Assembly: GCA_019775845.1 (NCBI GenBank)
Contig: JADQAV010000010.1
Coordinates: 686,238 to 750,237, forward strand
Length of the DNA stretch: 64,000 nt
DNA from: Myrmaecium sp. VS I D KN 1
Taxonomy: Eukaryota > Ascomycota > Dothideomycetes > Valsariales > Valsariaceae
Direction: 5' to 3'
A model generated the notes under the pieces. It made no database searches. It was given only the letters and a program-made list of their open reading frames with translations, and was not told the DNA's origin. A program made the position numbers and the translations under genes. Shown piece by piece: positions 23,279 through 34,517 of this stretch (positions are counted from its first letter, which is position 1; every line of letters starts with the position of its first letter).

Positions 23279-24715
23279 TTACACGAATTTCTCTTCTCCT
23301 ATACGTGCTCGCATCCACCAGGGCAAAACCCCACCTGAGGCGGATTCCTCCTGGACCGCTGGTCCAAGGCCGGCCCACATGGCTCTCCATTCCTCTATAA
23401 GCCCATCGGCCTCATCGACTGTCCAGCTGGTGCTCACAGACATAACTAGCATCTTCCAGATGACGCGCGCGACCCTGTATTGCGGCAGGTACGAATAACG
23501 GAGGTATTCCTCCCCCATGATCTCCTCGAAGATGCGTTTCCGCTCGCGCCCCTCGTCGTCGTGCGGAGCTTCTGGTGGCCGCTCGAGATATTGATGCGTG
23601 ATTGATGTGCATCCGGGGTCGTCGACGATCCAAGCCCAAAGCCAGTCGGGAGCGCGGCAGCCGACGAAGCTGGGTGCGAAAACCGCGCTGTCCCAGTCCA
23701 GGATGGTGATGGAGACTGCAGTAGGACTGAGGACCTTGACGACTATGTTTCGAGGTTCCAGGTCGAGGTGGGTCAGGTATGAAGACGAGTCCTCGAAGAG
23801 TCCAAGCTGGCCCATTTCGATGACGATTTCCTTAAGCCGATTGTACCACGGCCGGTCTGCGTCCCAATCATTGCAGTATTCGCTCGCCTTCCAGAATTCA
23901 ACCTGACCTAGGAGCAAGTCCAGAACAGATTGTTGCATCGCAACCGGAGAATCCTTGCGATGGCTACCATATCTATGGGCATGCAGTAAATCACCATATT
24001 GGCGGATGAGGACTTCTCCGGAACTCAAGTACGCTGCCGCATCCAGGACTCCACTCGCCGGAAATATCTTCGTCCGGATCTTCTTGAGCGCGGTGGCGAA
24101 CTCATGGACCAAGGAATTCTTCTGCTCTCGATTGAGCGAGTGGAAAGCATCGAGGACACTGCTGCCGTCCAGGCGGTCCTGGATCATGTACGGTGCGCCG
24201 ATGGGGTTCCAGCTCGAGGGGTTGTAGTGAACGATGTTAGCCACCGGGCACCCCGTCTGCTCACCTGCACACTGGTTGAGAGCGACATGATACAATAGGA
24301 GCCTTGACTCCCCCGGCCTCGACTCCCCTCGCGGGACACGGAGTATGTAGCGCGATGGCTCGGGCGATTCCTGCCAGGGATTGGTCCACACGAATGCGAG
24401 TACACGTCCCAGGGACGACCGCAGGAGCTTCCACCTCTGCTCCGCCGGTTTGATGGTTATGCCCGTGATGCGATTGTAGCCGCCTCCGCGCATGCGTTCA
24501 ATCTCGAACCGAGCGGGATCCACCTCCGGCCACACGGCCTGACACAGCCGCGGAAGGAATGTCTTGTATATCTCCCATGGGACGTGGTCGGTGCCTGCGA
24601 ATTCGCGTGTCGACATTGACCGGAGCGTGCTTGACGCGGAGGCGCTGACAGCAGTCTCGTAGTCAAGCTCACCTCCGTCGGGTGGTCCACCACCACTTGC
24701 GTTTCGATCGCTCAT
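23279..24715 (-). CDS. APH-fold phosphotransferase family protein (function unknown)
   Basis: One coding exon of 478 residues from the ATG at 24715. The protein resembles the fungal APH (aminoglycoside phosphotransferase/choline-kinase-like) family. The Brenner motif HLDLEPRN places catalytic Asp318 with His316 and Asn323, and ILDWD at 338-342 supplies the metal-binding Asp. A glycine-containing N-lobe (MRGGGYNRITG near 75-85) precedes it. Many fungal proteins of this family have no known substrate, so no antibiotic resistance is implied. The frame continues a little upstream without an ATG, and a plausible 5'-leader intron (24825-24754, donor GTAAGA, CTAAC branch) ends there. The gene lies between hxnY and the MFS transporter gene, inside the nicotinate block, but is not one of the eleven known hxn types. 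It may be a passenger or a new accessory member. Confidence 0.75.
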   Translation of the reverse strand: MSDRNASGGGPPDGGELDYETAVSASASSTLRSMSTREFAGTDHVPWEIYKTFLPRLCQAVWPEVDPARFEIERMRGGGYNRITGITIKPAEQRWKLLRSSLGRVLAFVWTNPWQESPEPSRYILRVPRGESRPGESRLLLYHVALNQCAGEQTGCPVANIVHYNPSSWNPIGAPYMIQDRLDGSSVLDAFHSLNREQKNSLVHEFATALKKIRTKIFPASGVLDAAAYLSSGEVLIRQYGDLLHAHRYGSHRKDSPVAMQQSVLDLLLGQVEFWKASEYCNDWDADRPWYNRLKEIVIEMGQLGLFEDSSSYLTHLDLEPRNIVVKVLSPTAVSITILDWDSAVFAPSFVGCRAPDWLWAWIVDDPGCTSITHQYLERPPEAPHDDEGRERKRIFEEIMGEEYLRYSYLPQYRVARVIWKMLVMSVSTSWTVDEADGLIEEWRAMWAGLGPAVQEESASGGVLPWWMRARIGEEKFV

Positions 24716-26322
24716 ATCGTCGTGGTGTGTTAGAGGGATGCGATTGCTTCCTGCTGACACAAGAATGATGGTTAGTGTTAAGTCTCTTTCCCTCAGTGAA
24801 GCAGAGATGAGGCGGGCTTTCTTACCAACGTCCTTCCTACAGACGCTCCGTACAGTGGGCAGTCGAGGTAAGTGCAGGCAGAGAAAGCAGGAATCCCGCT
24901 GCTTAAATACAACGGCAGATGCAGCTCGTGACGACGCAGGTCCGTGTTCCGCGTTCCGTGTTCGTTTGCTTTTTGGGTCTTAGAACTCAGTCATCGTATT
25001 CAGTTTCCGCGGTAGCAAGACCACGACCTCCATTCACAATGGCGCGCTTTGACCCTACCATGTCACTCCGCCTGCTGAACGACTGTTTGTCACCCGTGAC
25101 AACCGTTTTGTCTCATACAATCGCATCTTTTTTTTTCTTGTGGATCTCTTTCCCCCGTCGTACTTTTCTTATCCTCTCAACCGAACCTGCGGCAAACGAT
25201 ACACACTCATATATAAACATATATAACTAACTCCCACAGGGTTTTAAGCAAGAATACGAACCGAAGAAGACTGAATACATCATGCCCGACCATAACATAT
25301 AGCCCGGGTCGGAAGCGCGGCGGCGCGAAAGGCTTCTCCGCTACCCTGCATGACGCACCGCAAGGCCTTCCCGGAGCGCGGCTGGCTCGTCTTGAACACT
25401 AGGCGATGATGTCTTAACTGCGCAGAGACGAAGTGGTAGGCGCGGGAGGAGCTCAAGAGGACGGCTGCGTCGGCGCGAAGGCTCGAGTAGGAGGCTGCGT
25501 CGCGCTGCACAAGTAGCACCATGAGGCTCATGGAAAGGCCCCTGTCGGCTCTGGCGGCGGTGGTGATGATGACGGTGAGGGTGAGAGTGAGTACTATGAC
25601 GGCGCGGACTTATTTAGGCTTGACTACTGTAGGTGAATGCTCCTTCGTTGTCATGGCGTGCCGCGTGCTCATATCACACTAGTTGAAAGATCTTTCTCGA
25701 ACTTCTTTGCGGTCAATCTATTACAGCTGAGGATAATACCTAACTCGCGTCGGCTCAGCTTTCTCCTCCTCATGGACATCTATGTCCGCTGAAAGTTCCT
25801 CTGCACGTGCTCGAGGCGCCCTAAACGTCTCCCGGTACATTGCTGCACCGTTTCAGTCATTCAATTTTGTCTGCTTACCCTCCGTACAAAACCCTCAACC
25901 TCAACCTCTTCAAACAAGATCCGCTGCGGTAAATCCTTGACCCTCAAGTCTATATATAGACTGACTCCCGCACCCCAACTCATGTGTAATTATAATTCAC
26001 ATATACGTATGCATGTCGCACCGCTTTACTCTTCATTTCTCTGTCATGTTCAAGAACGTCTTTACCCACAGTACAACCCGGTCCAGGAGAATGAGAGGGA
26101 TATGAATAGTAATAATGGTATGTGTGTAGTGTGTACGTATAAATTTATGAATAGTGGCTACATCAAACACCGCGCACCGGACAAGAGAGACAAGGCTGAG
26201 GATAGATGGTTTGATGCCTCAGGCAGGAAACGAGGTGCTATATATAAACAAGAAACCTCCCATCTTCAACCACCACTGTTCAGACTTACTTTCACCCCTT
26301 TCCCCCACCCGCCAGCCATTTC
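24716..26322. other. Intergenic region between the APH-fold gene and the transporter gene
   Basis: About 1.6 kb containing the promoter and leader of the APH-fold gene and the 3' side of the transporter gene. The proposed leader intron lies at 24754-24825. An 83-codon frame at 25531-25280 has no recognisable feature and is not called. Confidence 0.55.
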
Positions 26323-27938
26323 CTACGTGAAATACCTCCAATTGGCCGCCTTCTCGCCTTCAGGCCCAATGGTATCGGTGTCGACGTCCTCGGCGCGCAG
26401 GCGGCGGCCCTGGGCCCGGTCCCGACGGCGGTTCTCCCGCTTCATCCAGCCGCCGAGGCCGAGGGTGAAGGCGATACAGATGACGTTGCAGGCGGCGGTG
26501 GCGGCGAGGTTAGGGAGATAGCGGGGCGCATAAGCGGTCCGGAAGGTGGCGCCAGAGATGACGCCGCCGAGGTTGCCCAGGCCGACCATCAGGCCTGTCG
26601 TCACCGCTCGCGCGTTTTCCGACAGGTTGTTGTTGTTGTGCCAGCTGTGGACGAGACAGGAGGGGATGTAGGCGCCCGCCGCCATGAGGAAGCAGGCGAA
26701 GTAGGCGACGCCCGTGTGCGCGACCGCGTCGATGGCCGCGAGGATGATCATCCCCGTGAGGGAGACGGTCAGGGCGAAGACGATGTGGAAGCTGCGCTCT
26801 CGGAAGTGGTCGCTGGACTTGCAGACGCAGAGTAGGACTACGAAGCCAGTGGCGTTCGGAGCCACGGTCCAGAGGTTCGTTTTGATCACGGAAAAGCCGA
26901 GGCGTGCGACGATCTAGACAGCGTTAAAAGAGGAGGACGGTGGTGGTCAGAGGGAAAAAGACCATACTTGAGGCAAGAAATTGGCCGTTGTCGAGAACGC
27001 CACCGTGTATGTCAGCGAGATGATGCACCAAGGGAGCATCTTCCAGGTCTTCCAGTGCTCGAAGCACGCCCGCCAGCTGAAGGCCTCCCCAACCTTGCGT
27101 GAGCCGTCACGGAGAGCGCGAGCCGTCGCAGCTGTTTTCTCAGCTTCAGTGAGGAACCACGCCGTCTGAGGACCGGCAGGAAGCCACCAGTACGAGACAG
27201 TACCGAAGATGACGGTCAAGCCGCCTTCGATGATGAAGAGCCATTTCCAGCCTGGGATGGCGGAATCGATCTGGAAGACGCCAAAGGAGATCAGTCCGCT
27301 GAAGGCAGCAGCGAGGAGAGCGGAGCCGAAAAAGAGCGCAATGCGGAAAGCGAGCTCGCCGCGATTGTAGAACAGCGTGAGGTAGAAGATGGCACCCGCG
27401 AAGAAGCCAGCCTCGAACGCTCCGAGCAACAGCCGGATGACCAGCATGCCGGCGAAGTCGTGAGTGACACACTGAAGGAGGGCGCAGCTGCCCCAACCGA
27501 CCATCAGCGTGGGCAGCATGACCTTGCCCGAGTATCGCTTGGTGAGGATGTTCAGAGGGAGGTCGCAGAGACCATTGGGGATATAGAACAGCAGAATCAG
27601 CAGGGAGTACTGCTCGCCCACGAAGCCTAAATCCTTCGTCATGCCATCCGTCTCCGCATTGCCCAAGTTGCTGCGATCGACGCTGTTGAAGAAGTACATC
27701 TGCAGTGATAATCAGCGGGTTATACATTAAACGCACCCCACAGTCGTTCTGGAATCACTTGACGTTGACGTACGACGGACATGAACGGCAGCAGCCATGT
27801 ATCCAGCTTGCGGACATAGGACCGCTCCGCCGCGATGTCGATGATAGTTCCCACACTCATGTCATCATCCGCGGTCTCCGTGGGTGACTGAGCCACAGCA
27901 TTGCTGTCGGCATCCAAAGCATATTTTTCGACATCCAT
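26323..27938 (-). CDS. hxnP: MFS transporter of the Dal5/Tna1 (anion:cation symporter) type, HxnP/HxnZ-like
   Basis: Three exons, 27938-27774, 27699-26968 and 26913-26323, give 495 residues; introns are 74 and 54 bp and both joins are in phase 0. The joined sequence LPFMSVMYFFNSVDRSNLGN restores the first transmembrane segment and the DRSNLGNA motif of the allantoate permease family, whose members carry allantoate, nicotinate (yeast Tna1), pantothenate and similar acids. About twelve hydrophobic segments can be followed, with a long central loop near residue 270. The tail is charged and cytosolic. In the nicotinate block it is the only transporter, so it is the best candidate for uptake of nicotinate or a hydroxylated derivative. 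Aspergillus nidulans has two MFS genes, hxnP and hxnZ, and I cannot decide from memory which one this is; the symbol is provisional. Confidence 0.7.
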
Positions 27939-28917
27939 GGCGGCCAGAGGATAGAGGATATGGGAAATGTGAGGGTAGCACGACGCTCAGCCTACTACGA
28001 CGGTCCGTTACTGGGCAAATAAGAAATGCGAACGGCAGCAGCTTGCAGCCGGCGGTGACATGGGCTCGAAGATATGTACTGTACTACATATCGGTTTCCA
28101 TTCTTGCGGCACGACAGGACACACCCTCCCATCGTCGCTCCCTCGCCACAAAGACGGAGGCAAGAGGACGCAGGCGAGGAGATGATAGGGATCTGCATTA
28201 TTGTGCTTATCGCCAGGAAGCCGAGGTAGTGAACATGCAGTGCCACCTTCTATCTGGGAGAGAGAGAGAGAGAAAGAGAGAGGTCCGTTCCGATGAGCAT
28301 GGTTGATCCCTAGCGTGTCTGATAGTGCCGTACGACTCCTGGTTTCCCATGTTAGAATGGAGGGATGGGGCCCAGGTTCCGGTGGAAAGTGGGGGTGGGG
28401 TAGAAGTAGGGAGTAGCACTGAGGTTCCAGCTGGTGGGGGGCGCGGGAAGGGGCGCGGGCACCTACATCTTGTCAATTCACCACGTTGTAACTGCGTCGG
28501 TCTCGTAAGTGGTTATCTTTTGGTCGTAGACAGGCAAGGCACACATTCAGAGGAACCTGGTTCAAGGGGAACCTTTCAAGCGATTCTCAAATAATAGAAG
28601 TCGTGTCCAGCAGACTGAGATACTATCGGGAGGCTTTGAAGAAAAGTGACGTGTTTTATTCCTAGCTCCAGAATGCGATATGAACGACATAGGATATAGC
28701 GTTAGAGATCAGAAAGAGAAGACGACCTAAAGCCCTATACGCCGGATGGCTGTCCTCTTCACGTATGCCTAGAATGGGTAAATCTCGCCCGAAAAAGATG
28801 CCTTGACATGTCTCACCTACATAACTCCTTTCCATGAGATCATAACAACGGAATGACGGGCGATTCCACCCGGATAATGCATGAGTCCCAGAGAACAACG
28901 ACGACCTCCGCAGAAGC
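27939..28917. other. Intergenic region (transporter promoter, hxnV 3' side)
   Basis: Nearly 1 kb between two minus-strand genes. It holds a GA microsatellite at about 28257-28282 and several purine-rich stretches. No gene is supported. Confidence 0.6.
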
Positions 28918-31123
28918 CTACGCGGTCAGAAAGCCATCGAAATATTCATCGATCCACTCGACCGCCGACGCCCCGCTCTCCTTGCTTCCGTTCTCCCACC
29001 GCTTCACCGCGCCCACGTACCCGTCCGGCCGGACAATGGCAACAGCGACCTCCTCCGGCGCCAGCCCGTCCCCGCCGAACCACTTGCCCATGCACGTTCG
29101 GCCGCGGGTGTCCATGGCCGGCACGTCGTCGAGGTAGAAGGTCCACCGGCTGTCCTTGAGCAAGGGGGGCAGGTCGGCGATTTCGATCCGGTGCTTCGCC
29201 ACGTCCGTCACGAGCGCGTACGTGATCAGGCCGGAGACGGGCGTGTACCGCTCCGGCCGGACAAAGCCGTCGTGCGGCGCGGCCACCGGCGGCTGCAGGT
29301 TGTACGACGCGTTCATCGAGGTCGTCAGGCGGGCGACGAGCGAGCTGCCCGCGTGTGCGGCCGTCACGGTATCGAGGAAGGGCCGGCCCGCCTGCGCGGG
29401 CTGGTGGGCGAAAAAGTAGATCCGGAACTGCCCGAGCGCGGGGATGTCGAGCTGGATGTCCACCGGGTTCGCATCGATGTAACGGGTCACTTTGGCGGGT
29501 GGCAGGAGACATCCGGGCTTCAAATCGCCGCCGATTGGCTCGTCGGGGGCGAGATTGAGGATGTTGTAGTCATACTCGGCACCGACGCCCGAGATGAACC
29601 GGACGTTCTTCATGAAGTTCTCCGCAAGAGCATCGGAGTTGCCGGCAGCGAACGCGTTCGCGTGCTCGTAGTCGAAATTGATCAGATCGTGAGCGATCTT
29701 CTTCCGTTCGTCCTCGTAAGACTCCAGCAGCACCGATTTCGCGAGCCCGCGGATCGCCAGGTTTAGTTTCCATGCGAGGTTCCAGGAGTCGTGCATCGAG
29801 GTGTTCATCCCTTGAGCGGCCTTGGGCGAATGGGTATGGCTCGCATCACCGCAAATGAAGACGCGGTTGGTATCGTCAGTGAACCGCGATGCGACGCGCT
29901 GCCCGATCTTATACCGCCCAAACCATTCTGGGAGGTGTCAGTGCTGGTCGCCGTCACAAACAGAGCGTGACTTACCTATCGATTGCCACCTCAGATAATA
30001 GGGAGACATGATCTCTTGCGCCCTTTTCTTCACGAACTCTTGGGTCAACTCTTCTCTTGATATTACTTCTTTATTGGTAGGTTTCAGCTCAATGTAGAGC
30101 CGTGTGAGATTTCGCTCCCGCGGGATGATGAGCACCGAGCCGGCCTTCTCGTTATAGACCACAGTCTTGCTCCAGATGTCAGGGAAGTCCGTCTCCAACT
30201 CCCCATCGAGGACGCCCCAGATGGCGTCGTTGGAAGCGCCTATTGGCACTGCGCCTGGAATACACTTACGCACCTGGGAATGCGCGCCGTCGCAACCGAC
30301 CAGATATTGCGTGTGGAAGGTCATCCTTGCTTGATCCACATTGACCCTACAGGTCACTTCAAGCTCGCCGGCTTTCCTTGGGGTGTAGACGAAGGTTTCG
30401 AAGAAAGTGTTCCGCCTGACTTGCACTCCCCGCTCTTTCATGTCATCCAGAAACAGCTCCTCGATCATCCCCTGGTGAACGAGGAGGATGTACGGGTCTA
30501 GGCAGTCCACAACCGGAGGGTAGTGAACCTCCCGTCCCGTACGATGAAGCGGTTCTCCTTCAGCTGATTTCTGAAAGGGGCGACGCAGTTAGCATGATGG
30601 ACCTTCTTCGGTCCTCGGGGGCACAGATGCGTTCATACCCAGAAAGCAATGTCATAGACCTTGACGCCCTTCCGTAAGACGGGCTCCGCCAAGCGCATCT
30701 GCTTCAGAGTCTCGATGGTCTTAGGCTGAAGGCCATCCGCGCGACCGGTCGTAGTCTTGTCCGGCCTGTTGTCTACGACTTCGACTTTGATGCCGAATCG
30801 GGCCAGATTTGAGCTGATCAACGGTAAGTAAGCGATTGCTGATTGGGAAGGCCCTCATCATCGGGATCTGCGCCGAGAACGTACCCGAGCATGACACCAG
30901 CCGGTCCAGCACCCACCACCATCACATCGCTGAACGACGGTTCGATGTGCTGGAACCAGTCGCGATTGACGAGAGAGTTAGGCGCAGCCAGAAACTCGGC
31001 CGACCTGAAGGCCTCTTCACTGTGCTCGGAAGCGCTGGGGCACATGGTTGGACTGGAGGATGAAGAGGTGGAGCGTTGTGAGGATTTGCGCTTCATGAGG
31101 CCTAACAGGAAGGAGGACGGCAT
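28918..31123 (-). CDS. hxnV: HxnV-type FAD monooxygenase (phenol 2-monooxygenase-like)
   Basis: Four exons, 31123-30885, 30813-30639, 30570-29976 and 29927-28918, give 672 residues; introns are 71, 68 and 48 bp. The protein has the class A flavoprotein monooxygenase layout: FAD-binding GAGPAG at 71-76, the DG motif LVGCDGAHS, and the second FAD motif [10 protein letters not shown] near 362-370. From about residue 480 it carries the thioredoxin-like C-terminal domain of phenol hydroxylases. Such enzymes use NADPH and O2 to hydroxylate phenol-like rings. In the A. nidulans scheme HxnV acts after ring reduction and leads to a dihydroxypiperidinone. The frame is open upstream of 31123 only through a non-ATG codon, so that ATG is taken as the start; the first 55 residues are Ser-rich and poorly conserved in type. 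The gene is divergent from hxnN. Confidence 0.82.
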
Positions 31124-32053
31124 GGTTGCGGCTGGAATAAGAGGTGCTGGACCGGCGGTCGGAAAATGGGGGTGGTGGTGTCGTTGTGTTCTGATCCGCA
31201 ACGGCCTCCTCCATCTTTCACAACGCCGAGGAGGTGAAGATACTCGATTAAAGAGGGATCCGGAGGAACTCGCTCAAGCTACCCAGAGCGGTCTGACCAG
31301 CCTGTGGCAGATGCGTAGAAAGGGTGAAAAACCTCGTTTGCTATTACTCTCCACTATTTGCTATTGTCCCCGTCTTCGAGCTCCAGACGAGCAAGCTGGG
31401 CGGCTCGAACAACGGCGTTTTCCTGAGCGTCAGCCGTCCCATCCGTGAGCAGTGGCAGGGCGGAGGTGAGATGCCGAGCCGCAAAGTGGGCGACAGGCAA
31501 GGGGGCCAGGGGCGAGATGCCGGGAGGATGGGGAAAGGGGCAGGTTGGCATGCGCTCGAACAAGTCCACTACCCCACTCCTGCACGGAACGGGCTGGCAG
31601 ATGGCGCCCGCGCTTCCGGTTGGATGCCGCTGTCTGCTGTCTTTTGGCCCTGGTAGCCCCCACCGTCCACGCCCACTGCTCGTCCACAGCACCTCCAAGC
31701 CCGCGGCGAGGGCGACAGGAGGAGGAGGGCGACGCACGTACAACGGGAAGAATCGAAATAGCAGGCAGATAAGACGACCACCGCCCTGGAACCATGGAGA
31801 CAACCATGGAGATCACAGGAAGCTCACAGTTATGCGGGGAGTTGTTCCGCGGAGAGGTAGGCATCGTGGTGAACGAGTCTCCTTTAATTGATCGTATTGC
31901 CCCTTTCCAAGCCCTTTTCTCAGCCCAGCACCTTACCGCCCCCCTGCTCCGCCGTAGCCGCAATTCTGATCTGGTCTTGCAGCCTCGTGGATCAGATCTA
32001 GGACGCTCCCCTAACAATCCAGCCAAACGAGCACAACCCAGTCTTTCTCGACC
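31124..32053. other. Divergent promoter region between hxnV and hxnN
   Basis: About 930 bp that must serve both genes. An AGATAA (HGATAR) motif lies at 31767-31772. Open frames in this stretch have no recognisable domain and overlap one another in different frames, so none is called. Confidence 0.6.
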
Positions 32054-34115
32054 ATGGGCAGCGCTCAGGCAGCCTGGCTCGCCACGGCCTGGGAGAAGAG
32101 ACGCTTGCAAGCCGAAGCGCTGGAAGAATTCGCAAAGATCTATGATGCGGTCGGTCCGGGATCTGGCTCGGAGATTATTGACGGGACGGTGGAGGAGTTG
32201 ACGCGCCGGATGGAGACCGGATGCCTAACTGCAAAGGACCTCGTGTCCGCGTACTGTCAGAGGTGAGAGGCTCGTTCACCACCCACCCCCCCCCCCTAGC
32301 CTACCCCAGACGGAGGCGGGAGAAGAAAAAATCGAAATCCCGCTACTGTAATCGACTCATTCTCACGCCACATATTCATTGTAGGGCTGTAGAGGCGCAT
32401 CAGAAAGTAAGTCGAAAAATACTCCTGTCGCATCGCAATGTGTTCTTTTGCGGATGTTCCCGTTGACATGCTTTGCAGACCAATTGGCATGTTGAAAATC
32501 CCCCGCCCCTTTTTTTCCCCTGTGACGGTGCCAACCGGCTAATCCCTGGACCGACGGAGACTCTTCAGCCTTACCGAGATCCTTTTCCACGACGCCTTGC
32601 AACGCGCCGACGAGGTCGATCGGATAATTCGAGACACGGGAAGGCTCATCGGGCCGTTCCATGGCATTCCCATCACCCTCAAAGACCAGTTCGACGTCAA
32701 AGGCTACGATAGCACGCTAGGCTATGTTGGGCGCGCCTTCAAACCAGCAGCTGACGATGCGGTGCTCGTCACGCTGATGAAGCGGCTCGGAGCGGTCATC
32801 ATCGCGAAGACAAACCTTCCTCAAAGCATCATGGTTCGTCGAGTCTGAAGAGCAAACTTGTGCAGCAAGCCCTAATCGGCTATTTCTCTGTTAGTGGTGC
32901 GAGACGGAGAACCCATTGTGGGGGCTGACCACGAATCCGCGGAGGAAAGATTTCACCCCCGGTGGCTGTCAGTGACTGGCTCAAACAAGCTTCTTCCCGC
33001 AAGTGATCAGGTGTGCTAATATTGTCCCCCTAGCGACCGGCGGAGAGGGCGCACTGCTGGCCTTGAAGGGCACGCTTCTCGGATGGGGTACCGACATCGG
33101 CGGAAGCATCAGGATCCCCAGCCATATCTCAGGCCTCTATGGTTTCAAGCCCAGCGTGAGTGAAACGGTTGAAGAAGCGTCATGCGCGAAGCGGCCCTCA
33201 TGCTAAGCAAGGGCTCGTTAGAGCACCCGGCTGCCGTACTGTGGAGTTCCCGTGTCCACCGAGGGCCAGGAACATGTCCCTTCCGTGATCGGTCCGATGG
33301 CGCGGGATATGTCCACGCTCACGCTCGCGACGAAAGCCGTTATCGACGCGAAACCATGGACGCTCGATCCAAAATGCTGTCCTCTCCCATGGAAAGAGGA
33401 TTGCTACGCTGAGACGCGGTCTAAGAAGTTGGTCATCGGCCTCATCGAAGACGACGGCGTCGTGCGGGTTCATCCGCCGATCAGACGAGTGCTGCTGGAG
33501 ACGGCCGACAAGCTCCGTCAAGCCGGTCACGAAGTCGTGCCCTGGCCCCATACGGACCAGCACCGGCACTGTATCGAGATCATGGACCAGTACTACGCCG
33601 CTGACGGCGGGGAGGACGTGCGTCGCGACGTCGCCGCGGGCGGTGAGCCCTTCATCCCGCACGTGGAGCGGCTGGTTAACATGGGCGAACCCATCTCGGT
33701 GTACGAATACTGGCAGCTGAACAAGAAGAAGTTTGCCGCGCAGAAGCGTTACCTCGACGCCTGGAACGCGACCCGATCGCCAAGCGGAGCGGAGATAGAT
33801 GTCCTATTAACGCCAGTGATGCCGCACCCGGCTGTGCCGCACCGAAAGTGCAGGTGGGTCGGGTACACCAAGATCTGGAACGTGCTCGACTACAGCGCCT
33901 GCGTTGTACCCGCCGGTGCTGTCGACAAGGCGCTCGACGTGAAGCCGGACTACGCGCCGCGGAACGAGTTGGACAGGTGGAACTGGGGGGTCTACGACGC
34001 TGAGCAGATGGATGGCATGCCTGTTGGTGTACAGATCGTGGCGAGGCGGCTGGAGGAAGAGAAGGCGCTTGGTGCTGCGAAGCTCGTCGATGACCTCTTA
34101 AGAAGCTCCGTTTAG
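32054..34115 (+). CDS. hxnN: HxnN-type amidase (amidase signature family)
   Basis: Seven exons give 530 residues: 32054-32262, 32385-32406, 32479-32486, 32569-32833, 32895-32967, 33034-33155 and 33222-34115. Exon 2 is 22 nt and exon 3 only 8 nt; the intron after exon 3 uses a GC donor. These joins produce [20 protein letters not shown], the expected amidase helix. The amidase signature triad is present: Lys118 (ITLKD), cis-Ser193 (GGSTGGEGA) and nucleophile Ser217 ([11 protein letters not shown]). Family members hydrolyse simple amides; the closest general type is fungal acetamidase. In the nicotinate scheme HxnN hydrolyses alpha-hydroxyglutaramate to alpha-hydroxyglutarate and ammonia, the last nitrogen-releasing step. 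The protein has no signal peptide. The gene lies between the two monooxygenase genes and is convergent with hxnX. The micro-exon model needs transcript support. Confidence 0.82.
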
Positions 34116-34517
34116 CCCCGTTTCAATCTTTCATGGCGAGTTGTTCGTGGTCCTTGGATGGGCATTGAAACATATAGGTAGAATCGCCCTGACCAACTCA
34201 GATCAGGATTCGAGGCTGTTAACGATCCGACTGTTATGTCAACTCAGCCGACTGTAGTGATGAACCTCATATGAACAAGTCAGTCTCTTGTAAGCCGCAT
34301 GCGTTGTTCGATGGTCATTGTAGGTAGCGAAGTGGCCCATTCCGGATTCCGATGAGGTTGGAGTGGATTGAGATGCCCTGCTGCGGCCTTGGGCAACAAT
34401 GGTAATATGCCCGACATCAACTCTTCTTGCACGCGAGAGGTTGGGGCATGACGTTGATTTTATAACGTTGACTTTCTACATTACTCAACGTCCCACAGAG
34501 ACAAGTCTACATAACAT
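34116..34517. other. Convergent intergenic region between hxnN and hxnX
   Basis: About 400 bp of shared 3' sequence. No gene or repeat is seen. Confidence 0.6.

Noticed and set aside
23279-24715. Antibiotic-resistance gene
   Set aside because: The APH fold is widespread in fungi with unknown substrates; nothing ties this protein to aminoglycosides.
25280-25531. 83-codon ATG frame on the minus strand between the APH-fold and transporter genes
   Set aside because: No domain, signal peptide, splice context or codon pattern supports it.
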